Shown here one piece after another: positions 8,205 through 17,225 of a stretch of DNA of 64,000 bases (its first letter is position 1; each line of letters opens with the position of its first letter). The notes under the pieces are model-generated. The model was not told where the DNA came from and searched no databases. It was given only the letters and a program-made list of their open reading frames with translations. Location of the stretch: NCBI GenBank assembly GCA_963744935.1, contig CAVUVM010000005.1, forward strand, positions 1-64,000, read 5' to 3'. The DNA is from Bog-473 sp963744935 (GTDB taxonomy: Bacteria; Actinomycetota; Acidimicrobiia; Acidimicrobiales; RAAP-2). The translations under genes were made by a program, and so were the position numbers.

Positions 8205-9264
8205 TCATTCGTATCGCTCGAAGATGCTGGCCTCGACGAGGCGAGCCAGGCCGTCGCGCACGTGGCGGGCCGTGGCGCCGCCGATACCCTCGACCGACTC
8301 GAGCTCCGCCGCCGACGCCGAGAGGATCTCGGGCAGCGAGCCGAAGCGCTGGACCAGGCGCTCGATCAACGTTTCGGAGAGCTGCTGGGGCAAGCGGTGC
8401 AGCAGGCGATAGCCGTGTGGTGCGAGCTCGGCCTGCATCTGGTCGGAGGAGCCGGGCAGGTTCAACGCCGTCACGACCTTCGGGAGGTCCATGAGCGCGT
8501 CGGGCGAGAGCGAGCGCAGGTGCGCGATGCCCGTGTCGTCGATGTAGTCGCGCAGCACGAGCATCAGGCTCTCCTCCGCGCCGGCACGCAGCTCCTCGGT
8601 CTGGAGATGGATGAGGCGCCCGTCGGAACCGAGCTCGACGAGGTGGCCCTCGATCTCCTCTGCGATGCGGCGCACCATCTCGCCCGGCTGGAGCACCGAG
8701 ACCACGTCGCGCACCGAGACCGAATCCTCCATCTCGAGGCGGGTCAACGTGGCCAGTGCGTCGTCGTAGCGCGTCCGGAAGCGCTGCAAGGTGGACAGGG
8801 CCTGGCTCGAGCGGTCGATCAGCCAGCCCGCCGACTGGGTCGTGTGTTTCCGGTCGTTGCGGTAGACGGCAATGGTCGCCATCGCCTCGGAGACGGCGAT
8901 AACGGGCACGTCGATGGAGCGCGGCGACGCGCTCCGCCGTTCGGTGGCGCGTCCCGGTCTCCGAGGTGGGGATCGTGGCCTTGGGCACCAGGTGCACGTT
9001 GGCCCGCGCGATGCGAGAAGCGTCCGGCGCCAGGATGATGGCACCGTCCATCTTGGCCAGCTCGGAGAGGCGCTGGGGGGTGTACTCGGCATCGAGCAGG
9101 AAGCCTCCGGTGCAGACCGAGAGGACGGCCGGGTCGTCCCCGACGAGGATCAGTGCACCGTGCTTGGCCTGCAGGATCCGGTCCAGCCCCTCCCGGAGCT
9201 TGGTGCCCGGGGCGATCATGGCCAGCGCGTCGTTCAGAGGCTGGCTGCCGCTGAGGTCGGACAC
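8205..9264 (-). CDS. disA: DNA integrity scanning diadenylate cyclase, frameshifted
   Basis: The gene is read in two frames. From the GTG at 9262-9264 the diadenylate cyclase domain is intact through DGAIILAPDASRIARANVHL and the ATP-binding GTRHRTAERVA motif. The frame then breaks, and IDVPVIAVSEAMATIAVYR continues in the next frame through the linker helices to the helix-hairpin-helix DNA-binding end (VEGIGGATARHVRDGLARL). Skipping one base at about 8919 restores exactly the family spacing (AER plus 7 residues plus PVI). DisA makes c-di-AMP while scanning DNA. A sequencing error is the likeliest cause; if real, the C-terminal scanning domain is lost. It overlaps radA by 31 bp, the usual partner. 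Confidence 0.85.
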
Positions 9265-10697
9265 CCGGGCATCGTATCCGGCCTGCTCCGCTGATCGACC
9301 GGTCCGCCGGTCGCGCAGCCCAGCGCGTCCGCGAGCGTCCGCACGCCCACGATTCTGATCCCCGCCGGCACGTCGCCGCCGAGACCGTCGACTGACGATG
9401 CCGGCACCAGTGCGCGGGTGAATCCGGCGCGGTGGGCCTCGGCCAGCCGGCGCGCCGCGCCCGGGACGGCCCGCACCTCACCCGCCAGTCCGAGCTCGCC
9501 GAACGCGACGAGGTCCGCTGGCACGGGCCGTCCGGTGACCACCGACGCCAACGCAAGCGCGACCGCCAGGTCGACAGCCGGCTCGCTCACAGCGATGCCG
9601 CCGGCTGCCGCGACGAAGAACTCACCCGTCGCCGGCACCGGCACCGTGGTCCGGCAGGCGAGCACGGCCACGAGGAGGTTGGCCCTCGCCGCGTCGATGC
9701 CGAGCACGTGCGGGCGCGACGCGCCGGCGCCGCCGGGCCCAAGTAGTGCCTGCACCTCGACCAGCAACGGTCGCCGTCCCTGCAACACCGGCACCACCAT
9801 GCTGCCGGGCACGCCCGCCATGCGGTCGCCCAGCATGAGCGGACCGGGGTCCGCCACGCTCCGCAGGCCGTCGTCGCGCATCTCGAAGATCCCGACCTCG
9901 CCGGTCGGACCGAAGCGGTGCTTCACCGCGTTGAGCACGCGCAACGCGTGGTGGCGGTCGCCGTCGAAGGAGAGCACCGTGTCGACCAGGTGCTCGACCG
10001 CGCGGGGCCCAGCCAGGTCCCCGTCCTTGGTCACGTGTCCGACCAGAAGGAGCGGGACACCGCAGGACTTGGCCAGGCGCGTCAGGCGCTCGACGCAGGC
10101 CCGTACCTGGGCCAGGCTGCCAGCCGGCTGGGGCAGCTCGGGGTTCGAGATGGACTGCAACGAGTCGACCACCACGAGGGCGGGCCGCGCCCGCCCGACC
10201 GCCTCCTCGATCGCGTCGACGTCGGGGCCCTCCAGGGCGAGCAGGTGCGCGGGCACCGGGCCGAGGCGCGCCGCCCGGCCACTGACCTGCACCAGTGATT
10301 CCTCGGCGGAAGCGAGCATGACGTCGAGGCCGAGGCGTGCCACCGAGGCGAGGACCTGGAAGAGCAGAGTCGACTTGCCGATGCCCGGCGGGCCGAACAG
10401 CAGGGTCACCGAACCCCCGACCACACCGCCACCCATGACGCGGTCGAGCTCGCTCACGCCCGTCGGGATGGGGCGCGCCCCCGTCGTCGAGACATCGGCG
10501 AGGGCGACGGCGCCGTCCCGCGGCGCCCCGGCGACTCCGACCCGGCGCGGCGCCCGCAGCGACGTCGGCACCGCGGCGAACGTGTTCCACTCGCCGCACG
10601 CGGGGCAGCGCCCCACCCAGCGCAACGAGGTCGTGCCGCACCCCTCGCACGCGTAGGACTCACCGGATCGGACACGTGCGTGCTGGTTGCTCGCCAT
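9234..10697 (-). CDS. radA: DNA repair protein RadA
   Basis: 487 residues from the ATG 10695-10697. Domains: an N-terminal zinc finger (CEGCGTTSLRWVGRCPAC), a RecA-like ATPase with Walker A GPPGIGKST and Walker B ALVVVDSLQ, and a C-terminal Lon-protease-like domain (SEPAVDLAVALALASV...FGELGLAGEVRAV). RadA drives branch migration during recombination. The diagnostic KNRFG motif reads KHRFG here, an uncommon Asn-to-His change. Upstream of and overlapping disA, so cotranscribed. Confidence 0.95.
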   Translation of the reverse strand: MASNQHARVRSGESYACEGCGTTSLRWVGRCPACGEWNTFAAVPTSLRAPRRVGVAGAPRDGAVALADVSTTGARPIPTGVSELDRVMGGGVVGGSVTLLFGPPGIGKSTLLFQVLASVARLGLDVMLASAEESLVQVSGRAARLGPVPAHLLALEGPDVDAIEEAVGRARPALVVVDSLQSISNPELPQPAGSLAQVRACVERLTRLAKSCGVPLLLVGHVTKDGDLAGPRAVEHLVDTVLSFDGDRHHALRVLNAVKHRFGPTGEVGIFEMRDDGLRSVADPGPLMLGDRMAGVPGSMVVPVLQGRRPLLVEVQALLGPGGAGASRPHVLGIDAARANLLVAVLACRTTVPVPATGEFFVAAAGGIAVSEPAVDLAVALALASVVTGRPVPADLVAFGELGLAGEVRAVPGAARRLAEAHRAGFTRALVPASSVDGLGGDVPAGIRIVGVRTLADALGCATGGPVDQRSRPDTMPGCPTSAAASL

Positions 10698-10794
10698 GAC
10701 AGGCACGCTACGGACCGGGTGTCACAGCCAACCGGTCACCGGGCCGACCCGGCGCCGCCGGGCGCGGGCGTGGGCGCGGTGACAGGCTCACGGC

Positions 10795-11808
10795 GTGGAC
10801 GTACCGAGCGGGCAGGCACGCGACGACTGGGTCACGCAGCTGGGTGACACCGATGCCCATCAACGGCTACTGGCCGAGCTCACGTGCCTCCACCAGGTCG
10901 ATGTGCACCCCTCCGGCGCGCCGGAGGTGCTCTCGGGTTGGGTCCGCGTGGCGGCGTGGAACGTGCAACGAGGCCGTCGGCCCGCCGCGCTGGCGGCCGT
11001 GTTGCGTGCGGCCGGTGCCGATCTGTGCCTGCTCTCGGAGCTCGACGCCGGCATGGCCCGCACGCAGAACCTCGACACGACTGGCTGCATCGCCCGCGAT
11101 CTCGGCGCCGGGTCGGTCTTCGGCGTGGAGTTCGTCGAGCTGAGCCTCGGTGACGAACAGGAGCGGCGCGCCGTCGCCGGCGCCACCAACGAGCGTGGCC
11201 TGCATGGCAACGCCGTCATCGCGGCCGCACCCCTCGAGGACCCAGCCGTGGTACGCCTGCCCGCGGTCGGCCTGGGCTGGTTCGCGGCCGACTCGACCCA
11301 GCCCCGCGTGGGCGGACGTATGGCGGTGCTCGCCACCGTCCGCGTCGACGGCACTGCCGTCCAGATCGCGTCCACCCACCTGGAGAACCGCACCGACGCC
11401 GCGCACCGCGCGGTGCAGATGGAGGCGGTGTTACGCGCCGTGGATGAGCGAGGGAACGGTGGCCCGGCTGTCGTCGGCGGCGACTGCAACACCCTGGGCG
11501 CCGAGTACGCCGAGCTCTTCGACCGCGCGCTCGTCCGGGCCATGCGAGTCGAGGACCCCACCCGCTTCACCTGGCCCGTCGCCTACGAACCGCTCTTCGA
11601 AGTGGCGCGGGCCTACGGCTACAGCTGGACCGACGCCAACGTCGCGGCGCCGACGACCGAACACGACGCCCGCGGGCTGCCCGACCACGTGCCCATCCGC
11701 CTGGACTGGCTCTTTGTGCGCGGCCTGGTGGCCCGCCGCCCTGCCGTCGTCCCAGCGGGTGGCCTCTCCGACCATCACCTGGTCGGCGTCGGCGTGCGGC
11801 TCCCGTGA
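10795..11808 (+). CDS. Endonuclease/exonuclease/phosphatase family protein
   Basis: 337 residues. The EEP fold is indicated by RVAAWNVQRGRRP near residue 50, LCLLSELDAGMAR with the metal-binding Glu, IASTHLENRT, the catalytic GGDCNT, and SDHHLVGV with the terminal Asp-His pair. These enzymes cut phosphodiester or phosphomonoester bonds; the substrate here is unknown. The N-terminal 45 residues are not part of the domain, and the GTG start at 10795 is only one of several possible. It overlaps the next gene by 4 bp. Confidence 0.75.
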   Translation: MDVPSGQARDDWVTQLGDTDAHQRLLAELTCLHQVDVHPSGAPEVLSGWVRVAAWNVQRGRRPAALAAVLRAAGADLCLLSELDAGMARTQNLDTTGCIARDLGAGSVFGVEFVELSLGDEQERRAVAGATNERGLHGNAVIAAAPLEDPAVVRLPAVGLGWFAADSTQPRVGGRMAVLATVRVDGTAVQIASTHLENRTDAAHRAVQMEAVLRAVDERGNGGPAVVGGDCNTLGAEYAELFDRALVRAMRVEDPTRFTWPVAYEPLFEVARAYGYSWTDANVAAPTTEHDARGLPDHVPIRLDWLFVRGLVARRPAVVPAGGLSDHHLVGVGVRLP

Positions 11809-12329
11809 CCGTGCCCGTGCGCACCGCGATGCGACCGTCTGACGAGGAGGGGATCCTCGCCGTCGTCGCTGCGGCCTTCGCCGACGACACCCGCGACGCC
11901 AGCGAGGAGATCGCCATCGTCCGCGGCACGTGGGCCGCCTGCGGGGCCGCGTCGCTCGTCGAGCTGGTGGCTGATGACGCCGGTGCAGTGGTGGCGCACA
12001 CGTTGGCCGCGCCGGGCCGTCTCGACGGCACACCGCGCGCAGTCGCGGGAGTGGCACCGGTCTGCGTGGCGCCGTCGCACCAGGGCCGAGGCATCGGCAC
12101 CGCGCTCATGCACGCGCTCGTCGCCGAGGCCGAGGCGCGCCGATGGCCACTGCTGGTGCTGCTCGGTGACCCGGCGTTCTACGGACGCGTCGGCTTCGGC
12201 GCCGCCGGCTCGCTCGGCATCCACTACGCCCCAGTCGGGCCCGACAGTCCGCACTTCCTGGCGCGCCCGCTCGGCGGCGCGACCGCGCCAGGACGCGGCG
12301 TGTTCACATACTGCTGGGAGCCGGGGTAG
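11805..12329 (+). CDS. GNAT family N-acetyltransferase
   Basis: 174 residues, GTG start in a GTGA overlap with the EEP gene. The acetyl-CoA pyrophosphate loop is VCVAPSHQGRGIGTALM, followed by LVLLGDPAFYGRVGFGAA, the arrangement of YhbS-like small-molecule acetyltransferases. The acceptor is unknown. It converges on clpC with 6 bp between stop codons. Confidence 0.85.
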   Translation: MTVPVRTAMRPSDEEGILAVVAAAFADDTRDASEEIAIVRGTWAACGAASLVELVADDAGAVVAHTLAAPGRLDGTPRAVAGVAPVCVAPSHQGRGIGTALMHALVAEAEARRWPLLVLLGDPAFYGRVGFGAAGSLGIHYAPVGPDSPHFLARPLGGATAPGRGVFTYCWEPG

Positions 12330-12335
12330 GTCGCC

Positions 12336-14846
12336 CTATTCGGGATCGGCGCCGGCGCCGGCCAGCTCGAGCGGCGGGGGCTCGATGCCCTCGATCGCCC
12401 TGAACGTCAGCTGCGGGCCTTCACCGTCGATCGGCGACTCCTCGACGTCGACGACGATGGTCTCGCCGACCCGGAACTCCTTCCACAAGATGCGCTCGGA
12501 AAGCGGGTCCTCGACTAGCTGCTGGATGGCCCGGCGTAGCGGCCGTGCCCCGAGCTGCGGGTCGTAGCCCTTCTCGGCCAGGAGGGCGCGGGCCGCCGGC
12601 GTGAGCTCGAGGCCGATGCCCTGATCCGAGAGCTGCCGGACCGTGCGCGCCATGAGCAGGTCGACGATCTCTGTGACCTCGGCCCGCGAGAGCTCGTGGA
12701 ACACGATGACCTCGTCGATGCGGTTGAGGAACTCGGGCCGGAAGTGCGCCTTGAGCGCCTCGTCCACCTTGGCCTTCATGCGCTCGTAGGTCACGGCCTC
12801 CGACGTCTTCGCAAAGCCCATGTTGGACTTGCGCAGATCGGCCGTCCCGAGGTTCGAGGTCATGATCAGCACGGTGTTCTTGAAGTCGACGGAGCGACCC
12901 TGGGCGTCGGTCAAGCGACCGTCCTCGAGGATCTGCAGCAGCGTGTTGAACACGTCGGGGTGCGCCTTCTCGACCTCGTCGAACAGCACGACCGAGAACG
13001 GCTTGCGCCGCACGGCCTCGGTGAGCTGCCCGCCCTCTTCGTAGCCGACATACCCCGGGGGCGAGCCGACCAGCCGGCTGACCGTGTGCTTCTCCATGTA
13101 CTCGGACATGTCGAGCTGGATGAGCGCGTCCTCGTCGTCGAAGAGGAACTCGGCCAGCGTCTTGGCCAGCTCGGTCTTACCAACGCCCGTCGGCCCCAAG
13201 AAGATGAACGACCCGCTCGGTCGCTTGGGGTCCTTCAGGCCGGCCCGCGTGCGCCGGATGGCCCTGGACAGCGCCTTGAGCGCCTCCTCCTGGCCGATGA
13301 CCCGCTTGTGGAGCTCGTCCTCCATGCGCAAGAGCTTGGCCGTCTCCTCCTCGGTGAGGCGGTAGACGGGGATGCCGGTCCAGGCGGCCAGCACTTCGGC
13401 GATGACCTCCTCGTCGACGACGTCGAAGAGGTCGACGCCCTCGGCCCGCAGCTCGGCCTCTTGGGTCTCCTTGAGATCGAGGCGCTCCTTCTCCTGCTCG
13501 GCCAGCTTCTTGGCCTGCTCGAAGGCACCCTTCTCGATGGCGGCCTCTTTGTCGGCCCGCAGGCGCGCGATCTCCTCGTCGAGCTTCTTGGCGCTCGGCG
13601 GCGTCGTCATGCGGCGGATGCGCAGCCGGCTGCCGGCCTCGTCGATGAGGTCGATGGCCTTGTCGGGGAGGTAACGGTCGGCCAGATAACGGTCGGCCAG
13701 GTTGGCCGCGGCGACCAGCGCCTGGTCCGTGATGCTGACCGCGTGGTGCGACTCGTAGCGGTCGCGCAGGCCCTTGAGGATGTCGATGGTGAGTGCCACG
13801 CTCGGCTGGTCGACCTTGACCGGCTGGAAACGGCGCTCGAGCGCGGCGTCCTTCTCGAGGTGCTTGCGGTACTCGTCGATCGTGGTGGCACCGACCGTCT
13901 GCAGCTCGCCTCGGGCCAACATCGGCTTGAGGATGGAGGCGGCGTCGATGGCGCCTTCGGCAGCACCGGCTCCGACCAACGTGTGGATCTCGTCGATGAA
14001 GAGGACGATGTCGCCGCGCGTGCGGATCTCCTTGAGCACTTTCTTCAAGCGCTCCTCGAAATCACCGCGGTAGCGGCTCCCCGCCACGAGCGCTCCGAGG
14101 TCGAGTGTGTAGAGCTGCTTGCCCGCGAGCGTCTCGGGCACCTCGTTGGCCACAATCTGCTGGGCCAGGCCCTCGACGATGGCCGTCTTGCCGACGCCCG
14201 GTTCGCCGATGAGGACCGGGTTGTTCTTGGTCCGCCGTGACAGCACCTGCATGACGCGTTCGATCTCTTTCGCGCGGCCGATGACCGGATCGAGCTTGCC
14301 TTCGCGGGCGAGCTGGGTGAGATTGCGGCCGAACTGGTCGAGAACGGGCGAGCCCGACGGGCTGTCGCCCGAGCTGGCACCCTGGCTCGCGCCGACCGAC
14401 TCCTTGCTCTGGTTGCCCGACATCAACTGGATCACCTGCTGGCGCACACGCCCCAGGTCCGCGCCAAGGCTGACGAGCACGGTCGCGGCCACACCCTCAC
14501 CCTCACGCACGAGGCCGAGGAGCATGTGCTCGGTACCGATGTAGCTGTGACCCAGTTGCAGCGCCTCGCGCAAAGAAAGCTCGAGGACCTTCTTGGCCCG
14601 CGGCGTGAACGGCGGCGAACCACTCGGCGCGGTACCCGCCATGCCGATGGTCTCTTCCACCTTCTCGCGCACGGCCTCGAGGGAGATCCCGAGCGACTCG
14701 AGTGCCTTGGCGGCAACTCCTTCGCCCTCGTGGATCAGTCCCAGGAGGATGTGCTCGGTGCCGATGAAGCTGTGGTTCAGCAGCCGCGCCTCTTCCTGCG
14801 CAAGCACCAACACCCTCCGTGCCCGGTCGGTGAAACGTTCGAACAC
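12336..14846 (-). CDS. clpC: ATP-dependent Clp protease ATPase subunit ClpC
   Basis: 836 residues, full length. Two Clp N-terminal repeats (start MFERFTDRARRVLVLAQEEA, second near residue 80), AAA+ module 1 with GEPGVGKTAIVEG, a middle domain with a UVR-like segment (EKGAFEQAKKLAEQEKERL), AAA+ module 2 with GPTGVGKTELAK, and the ClpP-docking and sensor-2 end (LGARPLRRAIQQLVEDPLSE). It unfolds substrates for ClpP. The start codon is GTG. Single-gene unit; the divergent neighbour is the prenyltransferase. Confidence 0.97.
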   Translation of the reverse strand: MFERFTDRARRVLVLAQEEARLLNHSFIGTEHILLGLIHEGEGVAAKALESLGISLEAVREKVEETIGMAGTAPSGSPPFTPRAKKVLELSLREALQLGHSYIGTEHMLLGLVREGEGVAATVLVSLGADLGRVRQQVIQLMSGNQSKESVGASQGASSGDSPSGSPVLDQFGRNLTQLAREGKLDPVIGRAKEIERVMQVLSRRTKNNPVLIGEPGVGKTAIVEGLAQQIVANEVPETLAGKQLYTLDLGALVAGSRYRGDFEERLKKVLKEIRTRGDIVLFIDEIHTLVGAGAAEGAIDAASILKPMLARGELQTVGATTIDEYRKHLEKDAALERRFQPVKVDQPSVALTIDILKGLRDRYESHHAVSITDQALVAAANLADRYLADRYLPDKAIDLIDEAGSRLRIRRMTTPPSAKKLDEEIARLRADKEAAIEKGAFEQAKKLAEQEKERLDLKETQEAELRAEGVDLFDVVDEEVIAEVLAAWTGIPVYRLTEEETAKLLRMEDELHKRVIGQEEALKALSRAIRRTRAGLKDPKRPSGSFIFLGPTGVGKTELAKTLAEFLFDDEDALIQLDMSEYMEKHTVSRLVGSPPGYVGYEEGGQLTEAVRRKPFSVVLFDEVEKAHPDVFNTLLQILEDGRLTDAQGRSVDFKNTVLIMTSNLGTADLRKSNMGFAKTSEAVTYERMKAKVDEALKAHFRPEFLNRIDEVIVFHELSRAEVTEIVDLLMARTVRQLSDQGIGLELTPAARALLAEKGYDPQLGARPLRRAIQQLVEDPLSERILWKEFRVGETIVVDVEESPIDGEGPQLTFRAIEGIEPPPLELAGAGADPE

Positions 14847-15025
14847 CCTGACCGCCTCTCCTTTGTCTCCCTTGAATCTCGGCCCAGTGTACCTGTGGCC
14901 TTAGTCGAACACGCCGCAGCCAGGAAGCACGGCGTGACAAGGGAAACCTCGTGGACGCCGTTTCCGGCGACCCCTGCTAGCTGGCGTTTGTCGAGGTTCG
15001 GCGGCCGTGCCGTAACGTTTGGCTA

Positions 15026-16000
15026 GTGAACCCGACCGAAGCCCTCGGCCTGCCCCGCCTGCAAGAGGGACTGCAGAGGCTGGAGCCCCTGCTCACCGCC
15101 TCGGTGGTCACAGGCGACGGGTTCTTGGACGAGGTGACCACCCACCTGATCGCGGCCGGGGGCAAACGCCTCCGGCCCCTGCTCGCGTTAGCCAGCGCGA
15201 CGGCGGGTGAGCGGGACGCCACCGACGACGACCTGATGGGAGCCGTCGCGGTGGAGCTCGTGCACTTGGCTTCCCTGTACCACGACGACGTGATCGACGA
15301 GGCGACGATCCGCCGCAATGTCGAGAGCGTCAACAGCCGCTTCGGGAACCTGGTGGCCATCGTGGCCGGCGACTACCTCCTCGCTCGCAGCGCGGCCATC
15401 GCCGCGAGTCTGGGCACCGAGGTGGCCGCGCTCCTTGCCGACACCCTGGGCCGCCTGTGCCAAGGTCAGGTCACCGAGGTCCGCTCGGCCTTCCAGATCG
15501 GCCGCAGCAGTGACGACTACTTCGCGACCATCAGCGGCAAGACCGCGGCACTCACCGCGACGTCGTGCCGGATCGGCGCGCTCACCGGCGGGCTGGCGCT
15601 CTCCGAGGTCGATGCGTGCACAGAGTACGGACGCTGCTTCGGCATGGTGTTCCAGATCCGCGACGACATCCTCGACATCACCGCGACCGACGGTCAGCTA
15701 CAGAAGCCGGCCGGCCAGGATCTCGCCGAGGGCATCTACACCTTGCCGGCACTCGTCGCGCTGGACGACCCCGATGCCGGCCCCGACTTCGCCGCGCTGC
15801 TCGGCCAACCACTCGCCCAACCCGAGCGGGACAAGGCGAGGGCCATCGTGCTGGCGTCGCGGGGCATCCGTGCCGCCGTCGACCAGGCTCGTGCCTATGT
15901 CGAAGAAGCCCGGCGGGCCTCCGAAGGGATCGCCCGGTCCGGCCTGCGCGACGGCCTCTCGCGTCTCGCGGCCGAGCTCCTCACCGACCTTCCGGGCTAG
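15026..16000 (+). CDS. Long-chain polyprenyl diphosphate synthase
   Basis: 324 residues of the all-helical isoprenyl synthase fold: GGKRLRPLL (substrate Lys/Arg), first Asp-rich motif YHDDVIDEATIRR, and second motif QIRDDILDITA followed by GQDLAEGIYTLP. These are the heptaprenyl/octaprenyl type that supply menaquinone side chains. Chain length cannot be read reliably from sequence alone. The GTG start agrees with the family's short N-terminus. Confidence 0.88.
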   Translation: MNPTEALGLPRLQEGLQRLEPLLTASVVTGDGFLDEVTTHLIAAGGKRLRPLLALASATAGERDATDDDLMGAVAVELVHLASLYHDDVIDEATIRRNVESVNSRFGNLVAIVAGDYLLARSAAIAASLGTEVAALLADTLGRLCQGQVTEVRSAFQIGRSSDDYFATISGKTAALTATSCRIGALTGGLALSEVDACTEYGRCFGMVFQIRDDILDITATDGQLQKPAGQDLAEGIYTLPALVALDDPDAGPDFAALLGQPLAQPERDKARAIVLASRGIRAAVDQARAYVEEARRASEGIARSGLRDGLSRLAAELLTDLPG

Positions 16001-16009
16001 GCCGGACGC

Positions 16010-16597
16010 TCAAAGCCCGCCGGTGTTGCCGGTGGCACCGGTCGAGCCGGTCGAGCCGGTGGCCCCGGTCGAGCCACCACTGGTCGTCGGCGTCGTGGGC
16101 GTGGTCGTCGACGTCGACGCGCCGCCCGGTGCGGTCGTCGGCCCGGTCGTCGGCTCGGTCGTCGTGGTCGTCGTGGTCGTCGACGTCGACGTCGACGTCG
16201 ACGAGCCAGTCGTGGGCGCGCTGCTCGTCATGGGCGACGTCGCGGCCGAGCCCGCAGAGGCGCACCTCGCCTGCGCCCTGGCCAGTCGGGCGTTCACCCT
16301 GGACTCACGTCTCCGCAGGCGTGCGATGCGCGCCGCGATGCGGTTGGCCGCCTTGGTATGGCCGGCCGCCTTGGCCTTGGCTTCCCGTGCCTCGGCCTTG
16401 GGCACCCTGGCGTCGACCTTGCGCTCGATCTTGGCCACCCGGGTCTCGACCTTGGGTAGCCGGGAGCACACAGGCGCCGTCGCGGCGGCGCTCCCGGTCC
16501 CCGTGCCGGGCGGCGTCGACGCCGCGCCGGCCAGGCCGGCCGCACCGAGCGTCAGTGCACCGACGACGGCGGTCCCTGCGATCAGTGTGCGAACCAT
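16010..16597 (-). CDS. Secreted Ala/Lys-rich helical protein with Thr/Gly-rich tail
   Basis: Start ATG 16595-16597, after GGGGAGGA. A signal peptide (MVRTLIAGTAVVGALTLGA) is followed by a predicted long charged helix with a heptad-like pattern (KVETRVAKIERKVDARVPKAEAREAKAK) and a second one (RIARLRRRESRVNARLARAQA). The protein then ends in a low-complexity ST/TTTT and GSTGATG tail. No enzyme motif. It is a paralogue of the gene at 16680-17072, which shares the signal peptide, helices and Cys positions but lacks the long tail. Function unknown; probably an exported envelope-associated protein. Confidence 0.65.
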   Translation of the reverse strand: MVRTLIAGTAVVGALTLGAAGLAGAASTPPGTGTGSAAATAPVCSRLPKVETRVAKIERKVDARVPKAEAREAKAKAAGHTKAANRIAARIARLRRRESRVNARLARAQARCASAGSAATSPMTSSAPTTGSSTSTSTSTTTTTTTTEPTTGPTTAPGGASTSTTTPTTPTTSGGSTGATGSTGSTGATGNTGGL

Positions 16598-16679
16598 GGG
16601 TCCTCCCCGGACGACTCTGCTGCGGTCTGAGCCCATTGTGCGGGAGAGATGTAAGAGAGGTGTGAGGAACGTGTGAGGC

Positions 16680-17072
16680 TCAGCCGGCGCTCGATCCCGA
16701 GGTCCCCGTGCTTCCTGCGGTGCTGCCGCCGGCGCTGCAGGCCGCCTGGGCCTTGGCCAGCCGCGCGTTGACCTTGTTCTCGCGGTTCTCGACCCTGGTG
16801 ACCCGGTTCGCGATGGCGTCGGCCCGCTTGGTCTTGCCTTCGTTCTTCAGCCTTGCCTCGCGAGCCTGGACCTTGGGCAGGCGCGCCGCCAGCTTGGCCT
16901 CGACCTTTTGGACCCTGGCCTCGATCGCAGGGAGCTTGGCGCACCGCGCCGCCGCGGTCGTGCTGCTCGACGGCGTTGCCGCACCGGCGGCACCCGCCGC
17001 GCCGGCCAGACCGGCTGCGCCCAGGCTCAGGGCCCCGGCGACTGCGGTGCCGGCGATGATCTTGCGGAACAT
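16680..17072 (-). CDS. Secreted Ala/Lys-rich helical protein, paralogue
   Basis: Start ATG 17070-17072 directly after AGGAGG. 130 residues: signal peptide (MFRKIIAGTAVAGALSLGA), then a helical hairpin-like core (RCAKLPAIEARVQKVEAKL, then RVTRVENRENKVNARLAKAQ) and a short GST tail. Two cysteines flank the helices, as in the neighbour 82 bp downstream. The pair is a tandem duplication. Function unknown. Confidence 0.65.
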   Translation of the reverse strand: MFRKIIAGTAVAGALSLGAAGLAGAAGAAGAATPSSSTTAAARCAKLPAIEARVQKVEAKLAARLPKVQAREARLKNEGKTKRADAIANRVTRVENRENKVNARLAKAQAACSAGGSTAGSTGTSGSSAG

Positions 17073-17225
17073 GCCTGTCCTCCTTGGACGTCCGTGCACT
17101 CTGCACGCTCACCGCCCTTCGGCGGCATCACCAACGCTGAACGCCAGTTGTGAGGGAATCGTGAGCGGGGTTTGAAAAATGCACCCGAAAGCTAAGAACG
17201 CCCGAAGAAATGGGCCTGAAATTGA

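Noticed and set aside
12696..14240. Long plus-strand ORF of 514 residues opposite clpC
   Set aside because: Antisense shadow of a highly expressed, strongly codon-biased gene.
16080..16215. GTC/GAC-rich repeats as a possible CRISPR or microsatellite
   Set aside because: They are codons of the Thr-rich tail of a secreted protein; no spacer structure.
17195..17225. GCCC-N8-GGGC hairpin after lysS as a terminator
   Set aside because: The stem is only 4 bp and the following T-run is interrupted; not convincing.
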